This document shows, one piece after another, positions 33,686 through 40,766 of a DNA stretch of 40,766 nt. Under the pieces are notes generated by a model. It saw only the letters and a program-made list of their open reading frames with translations. It was not told the origin of the DNA and did no database searches. Source of the DNA: RPQK01 sp041946865 (GTDB lineage: Bacteria; Acidobacteriota; UBA6911; RPQK01); the NCBI GenBank assembly GCA_041946865.1, contig JBHGBF010000018.1, positions 1 to 40,766 on the forward strand, in the 5' to 3' direction. The stretch's first letter is position 1. Every line of letters starts with the position of its first letter. Made by a program: the position numbers and the translations under genes.

Positions 33686-34993
33686 ATGAAACAGCTTACC
33701 TTCCTTACCGCGATGACGATCCTTATGGGTCCGCTTCTTCTTGCTCAGCAGACGACTCGAGCGTCTGCCGGTGATTCGTTCGAGGATATTGCGGCCCTGC
33801 GCCAGCGGGTCTCCGACCTCGAACAGCGGATCGCTATCCTCGAGCAGCAGCTGCGCGTGCTGCAGGGCATGCAGGCGCCTCCGGCCGAGGCGCAGGCGGA
33901 AGTGCCACCGCCGCCTGCCCCTCCGCCTGCCGCACCGACGCCGACCCCTAGCGTGGCCCAGGAGACGCAGGTCCCGGTGGGCCAGCTGCCGACCTACGGA
34001 GGAGCATCGTCATTGGCCAAAGTCCTCAATCCGGATATCAGCATCATCGGCGATTTCATCGGTAAAGTGGGCGGCAATCCCGTTCAGCCCTCGTCTTCGC
34101 TCGAGATGCACGAATCAGAGGCGGGACTGCAGGCCATCATCGATCCCTATGCCCGGGGTGATTTCTTTCTGTCATTCGGGGGGAGCGGCGTAGAGCTCGA
34201 AGAAGGCTACATCACCTTTACTTCGGTGCCCGGCGTCGTGGCGAGGGCCGGGAAGATGCGCTCCGCTTTCGGTAAAGTGAATCAGCTGCACAACCACACC
34301 TTGTCCTGGGTCGACCGGCCCCTGGTGATTGACAACCTCCTGGGCGGCGAAGAAGGGATCAGCGATGCCGGAGTCTCAGTCTCCCGAATCATCCCGGCGC
34401 CTAAGGGCCTCTTCCTCGAAGCTGCGGGCCAGGTTTTCCGGGGCGATTCGGGCGAGGATGAGACGCCTGTATTCCGCGCCTCGCGGAGCAGCGATGTGAG
34501 CGCTGTCGCTCATCTGCGCAGTTATGCGGATCTCAGCGAATCAACGAACTTCGACTTGGGACTCTCGTACGCGCGCGGCCACAATGAGCTGGGCAGCGGG
34601 TTTGTCACGCACCTGTACGGGCTGGATGGGACGGTAAGGTGGAAACCGTTGCGCCGATCGATCTATCACTCCTTCGTCTTTCGAAGCGAGCTGATCTGGA
34701 GCCAGCGGCGGGAACCGGCTGCGCTCCAGCGGGCCTTTGGTTTCTACGGCTCGGCGGACTACCAGCTGGCACGTCGCTGGTTCCTCGGCGGCCGGTATGA
34801 CTGGTCGGAGCGAAGCCGCGAGGCGGAGGTGGCAGACCGGGGAGGATCGCTGATACTGACATTTTCGCCGAGCGAATACAGCCAGATCCGTGGTCAATAT
34901 CGCGTCACCAACTATAACCATAGCATCACAACCAATGAGCTCTTTCTGCAGCTTCTTTTCTCGCTAGGAGCGCACGGGGCGCATCCGTTCTAA
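33686..34993 (+). CDS. Outer-membrane barrel/porin-like protein of a metal-uptake unit
   Basis: 435 aa with a signal peptide (MKQLTFLTAMTILMGPLLLA). Next come a heptad coiled coil (about 32-62: IAALRQRVSDLEQRIAILEQ) and a Pro/Ala-rich linker (PPPPAPPPAAPTPTP). The rest, from about 110, is barrel-like with many aromatic amphipathic strands (GFYGSADYQLARRWFLGGRY, SQIRGQYRVTNYN) and a C-terminal Phe. The coiled-coil-plus-barrel layout recalls trimeric phosphate-selective or OprP-like porins. It is 69 bp upstream of a ZnuA-type gene, so it may carry zinc or manganese across the outer membrane. An AGGAG ribosome site precedes the ATG. Confidence 0.8.
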   Translation: MKQLTFLTAMTILMGPLLLAQQTTRASAGDSFEDIAALRQRVSDLEQRIAILEQQLRVLQGMQAPPAEAQAEVPPPPAPPPAAPTPTPSVAQETQVPVGQLPTYGGASSLAKVLNPDISIIGDFIGKVGGNPVQPSSSLEMHESEAGLQAIIDPYARGDFFLSFGGSGVELEEGYITFTSVPGVVARAGKMRSAFGKVNQLHNHTLSWVDRPLVIDNLLGGEEGISDAGVSVSRIIPAPKGLFLEAAGQVFRGDSGEDETPVFRASRSSDVSAVAHLRSYADLSESTNFDLGLSYARGHNELGSGFVTHLYGLDGTVRWKPLRRSIYHSFVFRSELIWSQRREPAALQRAFGFYGSADYQLARRWFLGGRYDWSERSREAEVADRGGSLILTFSPSEYSQIRGQYRVTNYNHSITTNELFLQLLFSLGAHGAHPF

Positions 34994-35062
34994 AACCGGA
35001 AGCGAGCATTCAGGAGTTGGAATGAAAGGCAAAAGTCAGGGCTCAGGGCTGGAAGAAATACA

Positions 35063-36004
35063 ATGAAGAAAATGCCATTTATGCGTAAGATCGTCGCCCT
35101 GGCTGTCGTGTTTCTGATGACAGCCATCTTCTCCGTGACGGCGGAAGCGAAGAAGCTGTCCGTTGTCTGCGCCACCAGCGATCTGGCCGCCCTTGCCCGC
35201 GAGGTCGGAGGTGACTGGATTGACGTAGAGTCGATTGCGAAGGGATACCAGGATCCGCATTTTGTGGAGGCCAAACCGAGTTTTCTGCTGATGCTTCGTC
35301 GGGCAGACCTCCTCGTGACTGTGGGTTTGCAGCTGGAAATAGGCTGGATGCCGCCGCTCGTGACCCAGTGTGGGAATCCTCGGATCCAGCCGGGATCGCC
35401 TGGTTACCTCGATGCCTCCCAGTTTGCCGAAATCCTCGACATTCCCACTGGCCCGGTTACTCGGGCCATGGGCGATGTGCATCCTCTCGGCAATCCTCAC
35501 TACTGGCTCGACCCGTCCAACGGGCGGCGGATGGCCAAGGGAATTGCCGACAAGCTCGGACAACTGGATCCCGCGAACGCCGGCTACTTTGTACAGCGAT
35601 TCAAGAGCTTCGATCAGCGCCTCGCGGCTGCCGAGCAGAAGTGGGATGCGGCCATGAAACCCTACCGAGGCCGCAAGGTCGTCACGTATCACAATTCCAT
35701 CCCGAACCTCGCGAAGCGGTTCGGCTTGAACGTGATCGGATACGTTGAACCGCGACCGGGAATTCCGCCTTCGCCCGGCCATACCATCCAGCTCATCGGT
35801 TTGATGAAGCGGGAAAACTGCAGGATCATCATGGTCGAACCCTATTTTGACCTTAAGACCCCGAACGCCATCGCCCGGGAAACCCAGGCGAAAATCGTGC
35901 AGTATCTTCCCTCCGTGGGGGGTGAAAAGGGAGTCGATGACTACTTCAAGTTGTTTGACTACGATCTCGATCTGCTGATCAAGGCCTTTGCGGCAACTCA
36001 GTAA
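35063..36004 (+). CDS. ZnuA-type metal ABC transporter substrate-binding protein
   Basis: 313 aa periplasmic cluster A-I binding protein with a signal peptide (to about residue 29). Candidate metal ligands are His66 (YQDPHFVEAKPS), His146 (LGNPHYWLDPSNG), His210 (VTYHNSIPNLAKRFGL) and Glu259 (IIMVEPYFD). They follow the H-H-H-acid pattern of Zn/Mn-binding members. The His-rich loop of classical ZnuA is absent. The start may be the ATG at 35063 or an internal one at 35075. It is followed 16 bp later by the permease, so the two are probably co-transcribed with the upstream barrel. Zn versus Mn cannot be decided. Confidence 0.9.
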   Translation: MKKMPFMRKIVALAVVFLMTAIFSVTAEAKKLSVVCATSDLAALAREVGGDWIDVESIAKGYQDPHFVEAKPSFLLMLRRADLLVTVGLQLEIGWMPPLVTQCGNPRIQPGSPGYLDASQFAEILDIPTGPVTRAMGDVHPLGNPHYWLDPSNGRRMAKGIADKLGQLDPANAGYFVQRFKSFDQRLAAAEQKWDAAMKPYRGRKVVTYHNSIPNLAKRFGLNVIGYVEPRPGIPPSPGHTIQLIGLMKRENCRIIMVEPYFDLKTPNAIARETQAKIVQYLPSVGGEKGVDDYFKLFDYDLDLLIKAFAATQ

Positions 36005-36020
36005 TCACTTGAGGAGCGAT

Positions 36021-36917
36021 ATGGAAATCCTTCCGTTCTTGCTCTGGCCGTTTGTAGCGAGCCTGATATTGACAGGCATTCACGCTTATCTCGGAGTTCA
36101 TGTTGTCGAGCGCGGCGTTATCTTCGTCGATCTGGCGCTGGCACAGATCGCGGCTCTGGGCGCGACCATCGCCATCCTGCTGGGCATGGACGTTCACGGC
36201 CAGGGAGCTTACTGGCTGAGCCTCGCTTTCACGTTCATAGGCGCTGCTATCTTCGCCTTTGCCCGAGCCCGGGCGGCCCATATTCCACAGGAAGCCTTTA
36301 TAGGCATCGCCTATGCCGTGGCCTCCGCCGCCGCCATCCTGGCGATGAGCAAGGCCACCGGGGAAACCGAACATTTGAAGGACATGCTGGTCGGGAACAT
36401 TCTCGCGGTCGACCGAACCGAGGTCGTGAGGACGGCCCTCCTTTACGGGGCGATCGGCTTATTTCACTACGTGTTCCGGCGCAATTTCCTGCTCATCTCG
36501 ACCAACCCGGCGGCGGCTGAGGCGCGCGGCTTGAACCTTCGCCTCTGGGACTTTCTTTTCTACGCGTCCTTCGGCTTCGTCGTCACGTCCTCTGTCTCGA
36601 TTGCAGGCGTGCTGCTCGTTTTCTGTTACCTGATTGTCCCGTCGGTGGGGGCCATGCTTCTTGCCGAACAGGTCGGAACACGCCTGGCCATCGGCTGGAC
36701 GATGGGGACGCTGGTTTCTGCGCTGGGAGTCTGCTTCTCGGTCTGGCTGGACCTGCCGACCGGGGCGACTATTGTCTGCACCTTCGGCGGCGTGCTCCTG
36801 CTGGTGTTCATCGCGCACCTTTTCTTCTGCCACGGCGCCCGGGCCCGCCCCCCGAAAAGCGCGCTCTCGGCACGAGCCGAGGATCGGGCTTACACCGTCA
36901 ATCGCCTGCAGGACTGA
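36021..36917 (+). CDS. ZnuB-type metal ABC transporter permease
   Basis: 298 aa from the ATG at 36021 (GAGGAG upstream; the longer frame starts inside the ZnuA gene). About eight or nine TM helices. Family signatures are GIHAYLGVHVVERGVIFVDL, ALAQIAALGATIAILLG, the coupling-region segment FRRNFLLISTNPAAAEARGL, and SIAGVLLVFCYLIVPSVGAM near the end. It belongs to the ABC-3 family that moves Zn, Mn or Fe into the cytoplasm with a ZnuC-type ATPase. No ATPase gene is adjacent on either side, so it must be supplied from elsewhere. An inverted repeat follows (36934-36984). Confidence 0.92.
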   Translation: MEILPFLLWPFVASLILTGIHAYLGVHVVERGVIFVDLALAQIAALGATIAILLGMDVHGQGAYWLSLAFTFIGAAIFAFARARAAHIPQEAFIGIAYAVASAAAILAMSKATGETEHLKDMLVGNILAVDRTEVVRTALLYGAIGLFHYVFRRNFLLISTNPAAAEARGLNLRLWDFLFYASFGFVVTSSVSIAGVLLVFCYLIVPSVGAMLLAEQVGTRLAIGWTMGTLVSALGVCFSVWLDLPTGATIVCTFGGVLLLVFIAHLFFCHGARARPPKSALSARAEDRAYTVNRLQD

Positions 36918-36933
36918 TGCCGCGCTCGCTGGC

Positions 36934-36984
36934 ACGCGTAACAACGTGGCGCATGGACCTTGGCTGCATGGCCCTGTTACGCGT
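36934..36984. terminator. Inverted repeat between convergent genes
   Basis: ACGCGTAACA (36934-36943) and TGTTACGCGT (36975-36984) are perfectly complementary over 10 bp with a 31-nt loop. It lies between the convergent permease and nitrobindin-like genes, where a bidirectional terminator is expected, though there is no U-run. Confidence 0.45.
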
Positions 36985-36993
36985 TTCAGCGGA

Positions 36994-37566
36994 TTAGCGC
37001 ATTTCCCCCTTCGCCGCCTGCGCCTTCGTCAGGCGAGTTTCGGTATACACTTCATACTCTTTGCCCGGCGCAGCGAGCTCAAAGGTTTCCAACCACTCTC
37101 CGTTGTCCAGAAGTCTGTAAGTCTCTTTTGCCTTCCAGCCGGCAGGAATGTTCTCGATAGCTTCGGTCTCGAAAACGAAGACCTTCGGATCAGCCCCCGA
37201 GTCAGTCCGGACATACTGATTCACGAACCCTTCACCGTGAAACTGCCTGAGGACGAGCTTCTTCCGGTTCCGGTCGTAGCTGAAATAATCCAGATTCTGG
37301 TGAACCTCACCCTTGGAATTCTCCTCCTGCGGCTCGTATACCGTGCGGTTGCGGCCGTGGAGAAATTTGGCGCCTAGGATGAAGGAGTAGTTGCGTTCAG
37401 AGGTCGAAACTCCCGGCTCGCCCTTGCCGCTGCCCTTCCAGTCGCCTTCCAATTGCCGGAGAGCGCCCCACGGAGCCGGCTGCGCCGTGGAAAGCGCAGA
37501 TCCCTGGCCGAGCAGGACCGCGAGCGCCAACGTCGATGCGACAAACCATGCCAGTTTCAGCATCAT
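36994..37566 (-). CDS. Secreted nitrobindin/DUF1579-like beta-barrel protein
   Basis: 190 aa (ATG at 37566 or 37563) with a signal peptide ending near ALSTAQ. After it comes LRQLEGDWKGSGKGEPGVST, which resembles the GxWxGxGxG start of nitrobindin/THAP4-type heme-binding barrels and of DUF1579 proteins. Alternating strands follow (YSFILGAKFLHGRNRTVYEP, NLDYFSYDRNRKKLVLRQFH, GEGFVNQYVRTD, WLETFELAAPGKEYEVYTET). The distal His heme ligand of nitrobindins is not clearly identifiable, so ligand binding is unproven. It is convergent with the metal permease gene and separate from its neighbours. Confidence 0.72.
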   Translation of the reverse strand: MMLKLAWFVASTLALAVLLGQGSALSTAQPAPWGALRQLEGDWKGSGKGEPGVSTSERNYSFILGAKFLHGRNRTVYEPQEENSKGEVHQNLDYFSYDRNRKKLVLRQFHGEGFVNQYVRTDSGADPKVFVFETEAIENIPAGWKAKETYRLLDNGEWLETFELAAPGKEYEVYTETRLTKAQAAKGEMR

Positions 37567-37628
37567 GCCCTAATGATTAGCACAGAATACCGGGCCGAAG
37601 CACCCAAACCGCACCAGAACCTGCACAG

Positions 37629-37727
37629 TTCGTGGTTCCGCCTTCAGGCGGGCTTTTCCGAACAGCATGCGACGATTTAACTTGCCGGCTGTTCCAGAAA
37701 AGCCCGCCTGAAGGCGGAACTACGAAC
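37629..37727 (+). repeat. Dispersed ~100-bp palindromic element, copy 3
   Basis: Arms of about 38-40 bp (37629-37666 and 37688-37727) contain GTGGTTCCGCCTTCAGGCGG and its near complement. The loop is ATGCGACGATTTAACTTGCC, in the same orientation as copy 2. It lies between two genes on opposite strands that diverge from it. Confidence 0.88.
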
Positions 37728-37840
37728 GGAATGCACCCTCTGCCCGTTTGACTTCCTGGGGAGGCTGCCGTTTCTTTGGTGGCCAGCTCCCTGTCTTCTG
37801 GCTTTCTGGAGCGGTATGATATCGCCAAAAAGGGGGTGGC

Positions 37841-38773
37841 ATGGTGCAATCACGTACTTCCCGCCGTGTGGTCTTAAAATCCGCCGTTACTCTGGCTGGA
37901 GGAATGGCGCTGGAGTCGAGCCTCTCAGCTGCGGCCGCACCGGAACCGAGCCAGCTGCTGCCGACCGTGCAGCTCGGTTCCTCGCGGATCACCCGCCTGG
38001 TACTCGGGTCGAATCCATTCAACGGTTTCTGTTACGCGCTGCCTTCGCTTTCCGCGCACATGAAAGAATGGTGTACGCCGGAGCGGATCGCCCAGGTTGT
38101 GCGTCAGTCTCGCACCAACGGCATCAACACCTGGCAGTTCAGCTACTACGATTCCAGTCTGGCCGCTCTTAAGCTGCTCCAGGCGGAAGGTGAGGCGATC
38201 CAGTGGATACTGCTGACGGGCGGCGCAATCAAGCAAGACGTTTCTCGGCTTCCCGAAATCGCCCGGCTCAAGCCCCTGGCCATTGTTCATCACGGGGGCG
38301 CTACGGACGATCACTTTCAAGCCGGGACCATGGACAAAGTGCGCGATTACCTGAAGGCAATTCGAGACACGGGTGTCATGGTCGGCCTTTCGACCCACCT
38401 TCCCTCCGTCATAGAGTACGTCGAGGACCGGAACTGGGACGTCGATTTCTACATGACGTGCTTTTATCAGTTCAGCAGGTCGGCCGAGGACATTCGCAAA
38501 ATGTTGGGAGAGTTGCCGCTCGGCTATGTATTTCTTGAGGGCGACCCGGCTCGTATGTGCCGCGTCATCCGGCAAACGCGCAAGACCTGCCTGGCTTTCA
38601 AGATCCTGGCGGCAGGACGCCTGGCCGATTCTGACGAGGCTCGTGAAAAGGCCTTTCGATTTGCGTTTGACAACATCAAGCCACAGGACGCTGTGATCGT
38701 GGGCATGTATCCCCGTTTCAAGGACGAAGTCCGGGAGAATTCCGAGATGGTCCGTCGCGTGCTGAGCACGTAG
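37841..38773 (+). CDS. Tat-exported aldo-keto-reductase-like TIM-barrel protein
   Basis: 310 aa. The N-terminus (TSRRVVLKSAVTLAGGMALE) fits a twin-arginine signal, so export of the folded protein is likely. The body shows barrel strands: TVQLGSSRITRLVLGSNPFN near the start, NGINTWQFSYYDS, QWILLTGGAIKQ, PLAIVHHGGATDDHF, TGVMVGLSTHLPSVIEYV, WDVDFYMTCFYQF and a late CLAFKILAAGRLADS. The order resembles aldo-keto reductases, but the usual Asp-Tyr-Lys-His tetrad is not evident, so reductase activity is doubtful. It is a single-gene unit with a GGGGGTGG ribosome site, followed by a hairpin (38785-38823). Confidence 0.78.
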   Translation: MVQSRTSRRVVLKSAVTLAGGMALESSLSAAAAPEPSQLLPTVQLGSSRITRLVLGSNPFNGFCYALPSLSAHMKEWCTPERIAQVVRQSRTNGINTWQFSYYDSSLAALKLLQAEGEAIQWILLTGGAIKQDVSRLPEIARLKPLAIVHHGGATDDHFQAGTMDKVRDYLKAIRDTGVMVGLSTHLPSVIEYVEDRNWDVDFYMTCFYQFSRSAEDIRKMLGELPLGYVFLEGDPARMCRVIRQTRKTCLAFKILAAGRLADSDEAREKAFRFAFDNIKPQDAVIVGMYPRFKDEVRENSEMVRRVLST

Positions 38774-38784
38774 GCACCCGTCAG

Positions 38785-38823
38785 GGAGCGCAGGCGTGAT
38801 GCCGGCCGACATGCCTGCGCTCC
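38785..38823 (+). terminator. Long hairpin after the TIM-barrel gene
   Basis: GGAGCGCAGGC (38785-38795) and GCCTGCGCTCC (38813-38823) pair perfectly over 11 bp across a 17-nt loop. A CGCTTTTCTTCTCC stretch follows a few bases later, so it is a probable terminator. Confidence 0.65.
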
Positions 38824-38931
38824 GCAAGCGCTTTTCTTCTCCACGCGTGATCCGCGACACTGTCCTCCCTGTGCCCGCCCGTTAGCATACCGGCACACCT
38901 CATCGCGGTGCCGGAAAGGATGCTTTGAGAG

Positions 38932-39639
38932 ATGAGAAGTGCCATGCCTGCCCGTTCACTGGCCACCTTGGTTGTTTTTCTACTGATCCTGTTTTCCCCC
39001 GGATGCTCGCAGGAGCGGGCATCCGAAGGAGAAACCGAATCGACTGCGGCGGGCGATGCCAGGACCTCCGAGAAGCCGGAGGACCTCGAGGAAACAGCCG
39101 AGTCCGTTCCCAAGCTCCGGGAAATAACCTTGCCCCAGGGAACAGAACTCGTAGTTCGGACGTCGTCACGAATTTCGACGAAAACTCACCAGCCGGGCCA
39201 GAGTTTCACGGCGGTGCTGGAACAGCCAATCGTCGAGGATGACTGGGTGGTGGCCCGGAAGGGGGCTGTGCTGGAGGGTATCGTGACCGAATGCGATCCC
39301 GGGGGCCGGGTCAAAGGTGTAGCCCATCTTGCGGTCAAGCTCAACCGCCTGTCATTGACCGACGGGCGAATGGTCGATATCGAAACCTCCCCCATCGGGC
39401 GGCGGGCGCGGACCACCAAGAAGAAGGACGCGCAGAAAATCGGGATCGGAGCCGGTATCGGTGCGGCTATCGGTGCTATCGCGGGCCGCGGCAAAGGGGC
39501 GGCAATCGGAGCGGCCGTGGGTGGCAGCGCGGGGACCGGGTTGGCCCTTGCCACCTACGGTGAGCCCGCCAGCATTCCGAGTGAAGCCAGGCTGATCTTC
39601 AGACTGAGTGAGCCGTTGACCGTGGTGAGGGAAGAATGA
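38932..39639 (+). CDS. Glycine-zipper lipoprotein
   Basis: 235 aa (ATG at 38932, or 38944). A lipoprotein signal ends in FSPGC (Cys25), with an AAGGA ribosome site upstream. After an acidic linker (ETESTAAGDARTSEKPEDLE) a beta-rich domain follows (LPQGTELVVRTSSRISTKTH, FTAVLEQPIVEDDWVVARKG, VKLNRLSLTDGRMVDIETS). A glycine-zipper membrane segment (about 170-210: GIGAGIGAAIGAIAGRGKGA) and a short final strand close the protein. The middle part resembles the periplasmic fold of conjugation-type TrbI/VirB10 proteins, where a low-Gly domain protects a stable assembly. The role here is unknown. Single-gene unit. Confidence 0.78.
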   Translation: MRSAMPARSLATLVVFLLILFSPGCSQERASEGETESTAAGDARTSEKPEDLEETAESVPKLREITLPQGTELVVRTSSRISTKTHQPGQSFTAVLEQPIVEDDWVVARKGAVLEGIVTECDPGGRVKGVAHLAVKLNRLSLTDGRMVDIETSPIGRRARTTKKKDAQKIGIGAGIGAAIGAIAGRGKGAAIGAAVGGSAGTGLALATYGEPASIPSEARLIFRLSEPLTVVREE

Positions 39640-39740
39640 CCAGCGAGTCGGGACTGTCTGGGCCCAGTCTGGGTAGCCCCCCTTGAAACCTCGTGGTTCG
39701 CATGGCAATCTGTTCGCGCGGAAGGAAAGGCCGGCGACCG

Positions 39741-40703
39741 ATGACGAGACTCTATGCGGCAGTCGATCTGGGCGGGACCAATACCTCTTGTGCCCTCGGC
39801 TATGAAGACGGGACCTTCTTATGCGAGCGAACGGACCCGACTTACGCCCACGAGGGGCCGGAGGCGGTGCTTGAACGCATTGCTTCGGTGCTCAAGGATA
39901 TGGCTTCTGCGGCCGGGAATCAGCCGAGCGGCCTCGGGATCGGTCTGCCCGGGCTGGTAAATCGGGCCACCGGCTCTGCGGTTTTCCTGCCGAATCTTGC
40001 GACCCAGTGGCGAAACGTGCCGGTGGCCGAAATCCTCAGCTCCCGGCTCGGATACCCCGTTTATGTGCTCAACGATGTCCGAACCGCGACTCTGGGCGAA
40101 TTGACGTACGGGGCAGGGACCAACACGGGCTGGCTGGTCTTCTTCTCCGTCGGCACCGGCATCGGCGGCGGAGTGGTGATAGACGGTAAGCTGAGACTGG
40201 GTCCACTCGGGGCAGCGGGGGAGTTGGGCCATCAGACCATCCTCCCTGATGGGCCGCTGTGTGGATGCGGCAACCGCGGCTGCCTTGAAACCCTTGCCAG
40301 CGGACCGGCCATCGCTGCAGAGGGTGTGCGCTTGCTCCGGAGTGGATTGGCGCCCCGGTTATATGACCTGGTGGGGGGCCAATCCGAGTACGTCACGGCC
40401 AAGGAGATGAAGCAGGCTGCCGAGGCAGGGGACCATTCCGTGCATATCGCCCTCACGCGGGCCGGGACTTACCTGGGCATAGCGGTCTCCAACGTGATCG
40501 TCACGCTTCATCCTGAGCTGGTCGTCCTCGGAGGCGGCGTCTCAGCCCTGGGCTCAATCCTGATCGATACTGTCAAAAGGACTGTCCGGGAACGAGTGAC
40601 CATGTTGCCCTCAGATAGTGTCCGGATCGAGCAGTCGGTCCTCGGTGACAAAGCAGGTCTTTATGGAGCGATCGCTCTGGCGATGCGCTGCGGCCAGGTG
40701 TAA
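39741..40703 (+). CDS. ROK-family sugar kinase
   Basis: 320 aa from the ATG at 39741; the longer frame adds a basic stretch (MAICSRGRKGRR) with no match to the family. The ATP-binding start is YAAVDLGGTNTSCALGYEDG. Next are LGIGLPGLVNRATGSAVFLP, the substrate region VYVLNDVRTATLGELTYGAG and GWLVFFSVGTGIGGGVVIDG. The ROK zinc site GHQTILPDGPLCGCGNRGCL then ET supplies one His and three Cys. No N-terminal DNA-binding domain is present, so it is a kinase and not a repressor. Glucokinase or N-acetylhexosamine kinase is likely; the exact sugar is not fixed. About 60 bp of non-coding sequence follow to the end of the window. Confidence 0.92.
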   Translation: MTRLYAAVDLGGTNTSCALGYEDGTFLCERTDPTYAHEGPEAVLERIASVLKDMASAAGNQPSGLGIGLPGLVNRATGSAVFLPNLATQWRNVPVAEILSSRLGYPVYVLNDVRTATLGELTYGAGTNTGWLVFFSVGTGIGGGVVIDGKLRLGPLGAAGELGHQTILPDGPLCGCGNRGCLETLASGPAIAAEGVRLLRSGLAPRLYDLVGGQSEYVTAKEMKQAAEAGDHSVHIALTRAGTYLGIAVSNVIVTLHPELVVLGGGVSALGSILIDTVKRTVRERVTMLPSDSVRIEQSVLGDKAGLYGAIALAMRCGQV

Positions 40704-40766
40704 GAGAAGTAACCCCTCAGTTTTTTGTTGGGAGTGTGGCAGCAACGAGGAGAGAGGCCGGTGCTT

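Overview
The window is a GC-rich bacterial chromosome segment from a Gram-negative organism. It carries RND pumps, outer-membrane factors, outer-membrane barrels and an Oar-like TonB-dependent receptor. The best guess is an Acidobacteriota genome (Solibacter/Bryobacter-like). That rests on the TonB receptor with an N-terminal carboxypeptidase-regulatory domain, the secreted DUF1080 protein, the Tat-type TIM-barrel protein and dispersed ~100-bp palindromes. It is an inference from gene content, not a database result. No tRNA, rRNA, CRISPR array, insertion sequence or phage gene was seen.

Region 1 (1-9163) is a copper/silver island. On the minus strand a DUF3347 protein is followed by a CusC-, CusB- and CusA-type efflux system, a secreted protein made of two internal repeats and a secreted TIM-barrel protein. 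Divergently, on the plus strand, lies an 18-cysteine four-helix-bundle copper-binding protein. A near-consensus sigma-54 promoter (8413-8427, minus) precedes the DUF3347-cus operon.

Region 2 (9533-18721) is a sigma-54 regulatory and efflux block. A GAF-GAF-AAA+-Fis regulator is followed by a small STAS-domain protein, an outer-membrane barrel, and a NodT/adaptor/HAE1-RND multidrug pump. A 58-bp sequence holding two GCCAACC-type palindromes is repeated upstream of two sigma-54 -24/-12 promoters, one for the STAS gene and one for the barrel gene. The palindrome-to-promoter distance is the same within 1 bp in both copies. This looks like a duplicated enhancer-promoter module served by the adjacent regulator, and it is the most coherent undescribed system in the window.

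Region 3 (18916-21704) is a three-gene translationally coupled unit: a HAD phosphatase, a protein distantly resembling deoxyhypusine synthase, and a PfkB/RfaE-type kinase. Region 4 (21720-28406) holds a secreted DUF1080 protein, a six-helix membrane protein, a CE1-type esterase and the large TonB receptor.

Region 5 (28568-33348) is a decaying minus-strand operon. It has an intact TPP enzyme, an enolase-superfamily pseudogene with an internal deletion and frameshifts, and a FAD/Fe-S oxidoreductase lacking its N-terminal FAD-binding domain. Region 6 (33686-36917) is a metal-uptake unit of an outer-membrane barrel, a ZnuA-type binding protein and a ZnuB-type permease, with no ATPase gene beside it. 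Region 7 (36994-40703) has a secreted nitrobindin-like protein, a Tat-type TIM-barrel protein, a glycine-zipper lipoprotein and a ROK-family sugar kinase.

Three copies of a directional ~100-bp palindrome (18741-18845, 28477-28576, 37629-37727) sit between genes. The second supplies the stop codon of the truncated oxidoreductase gene.
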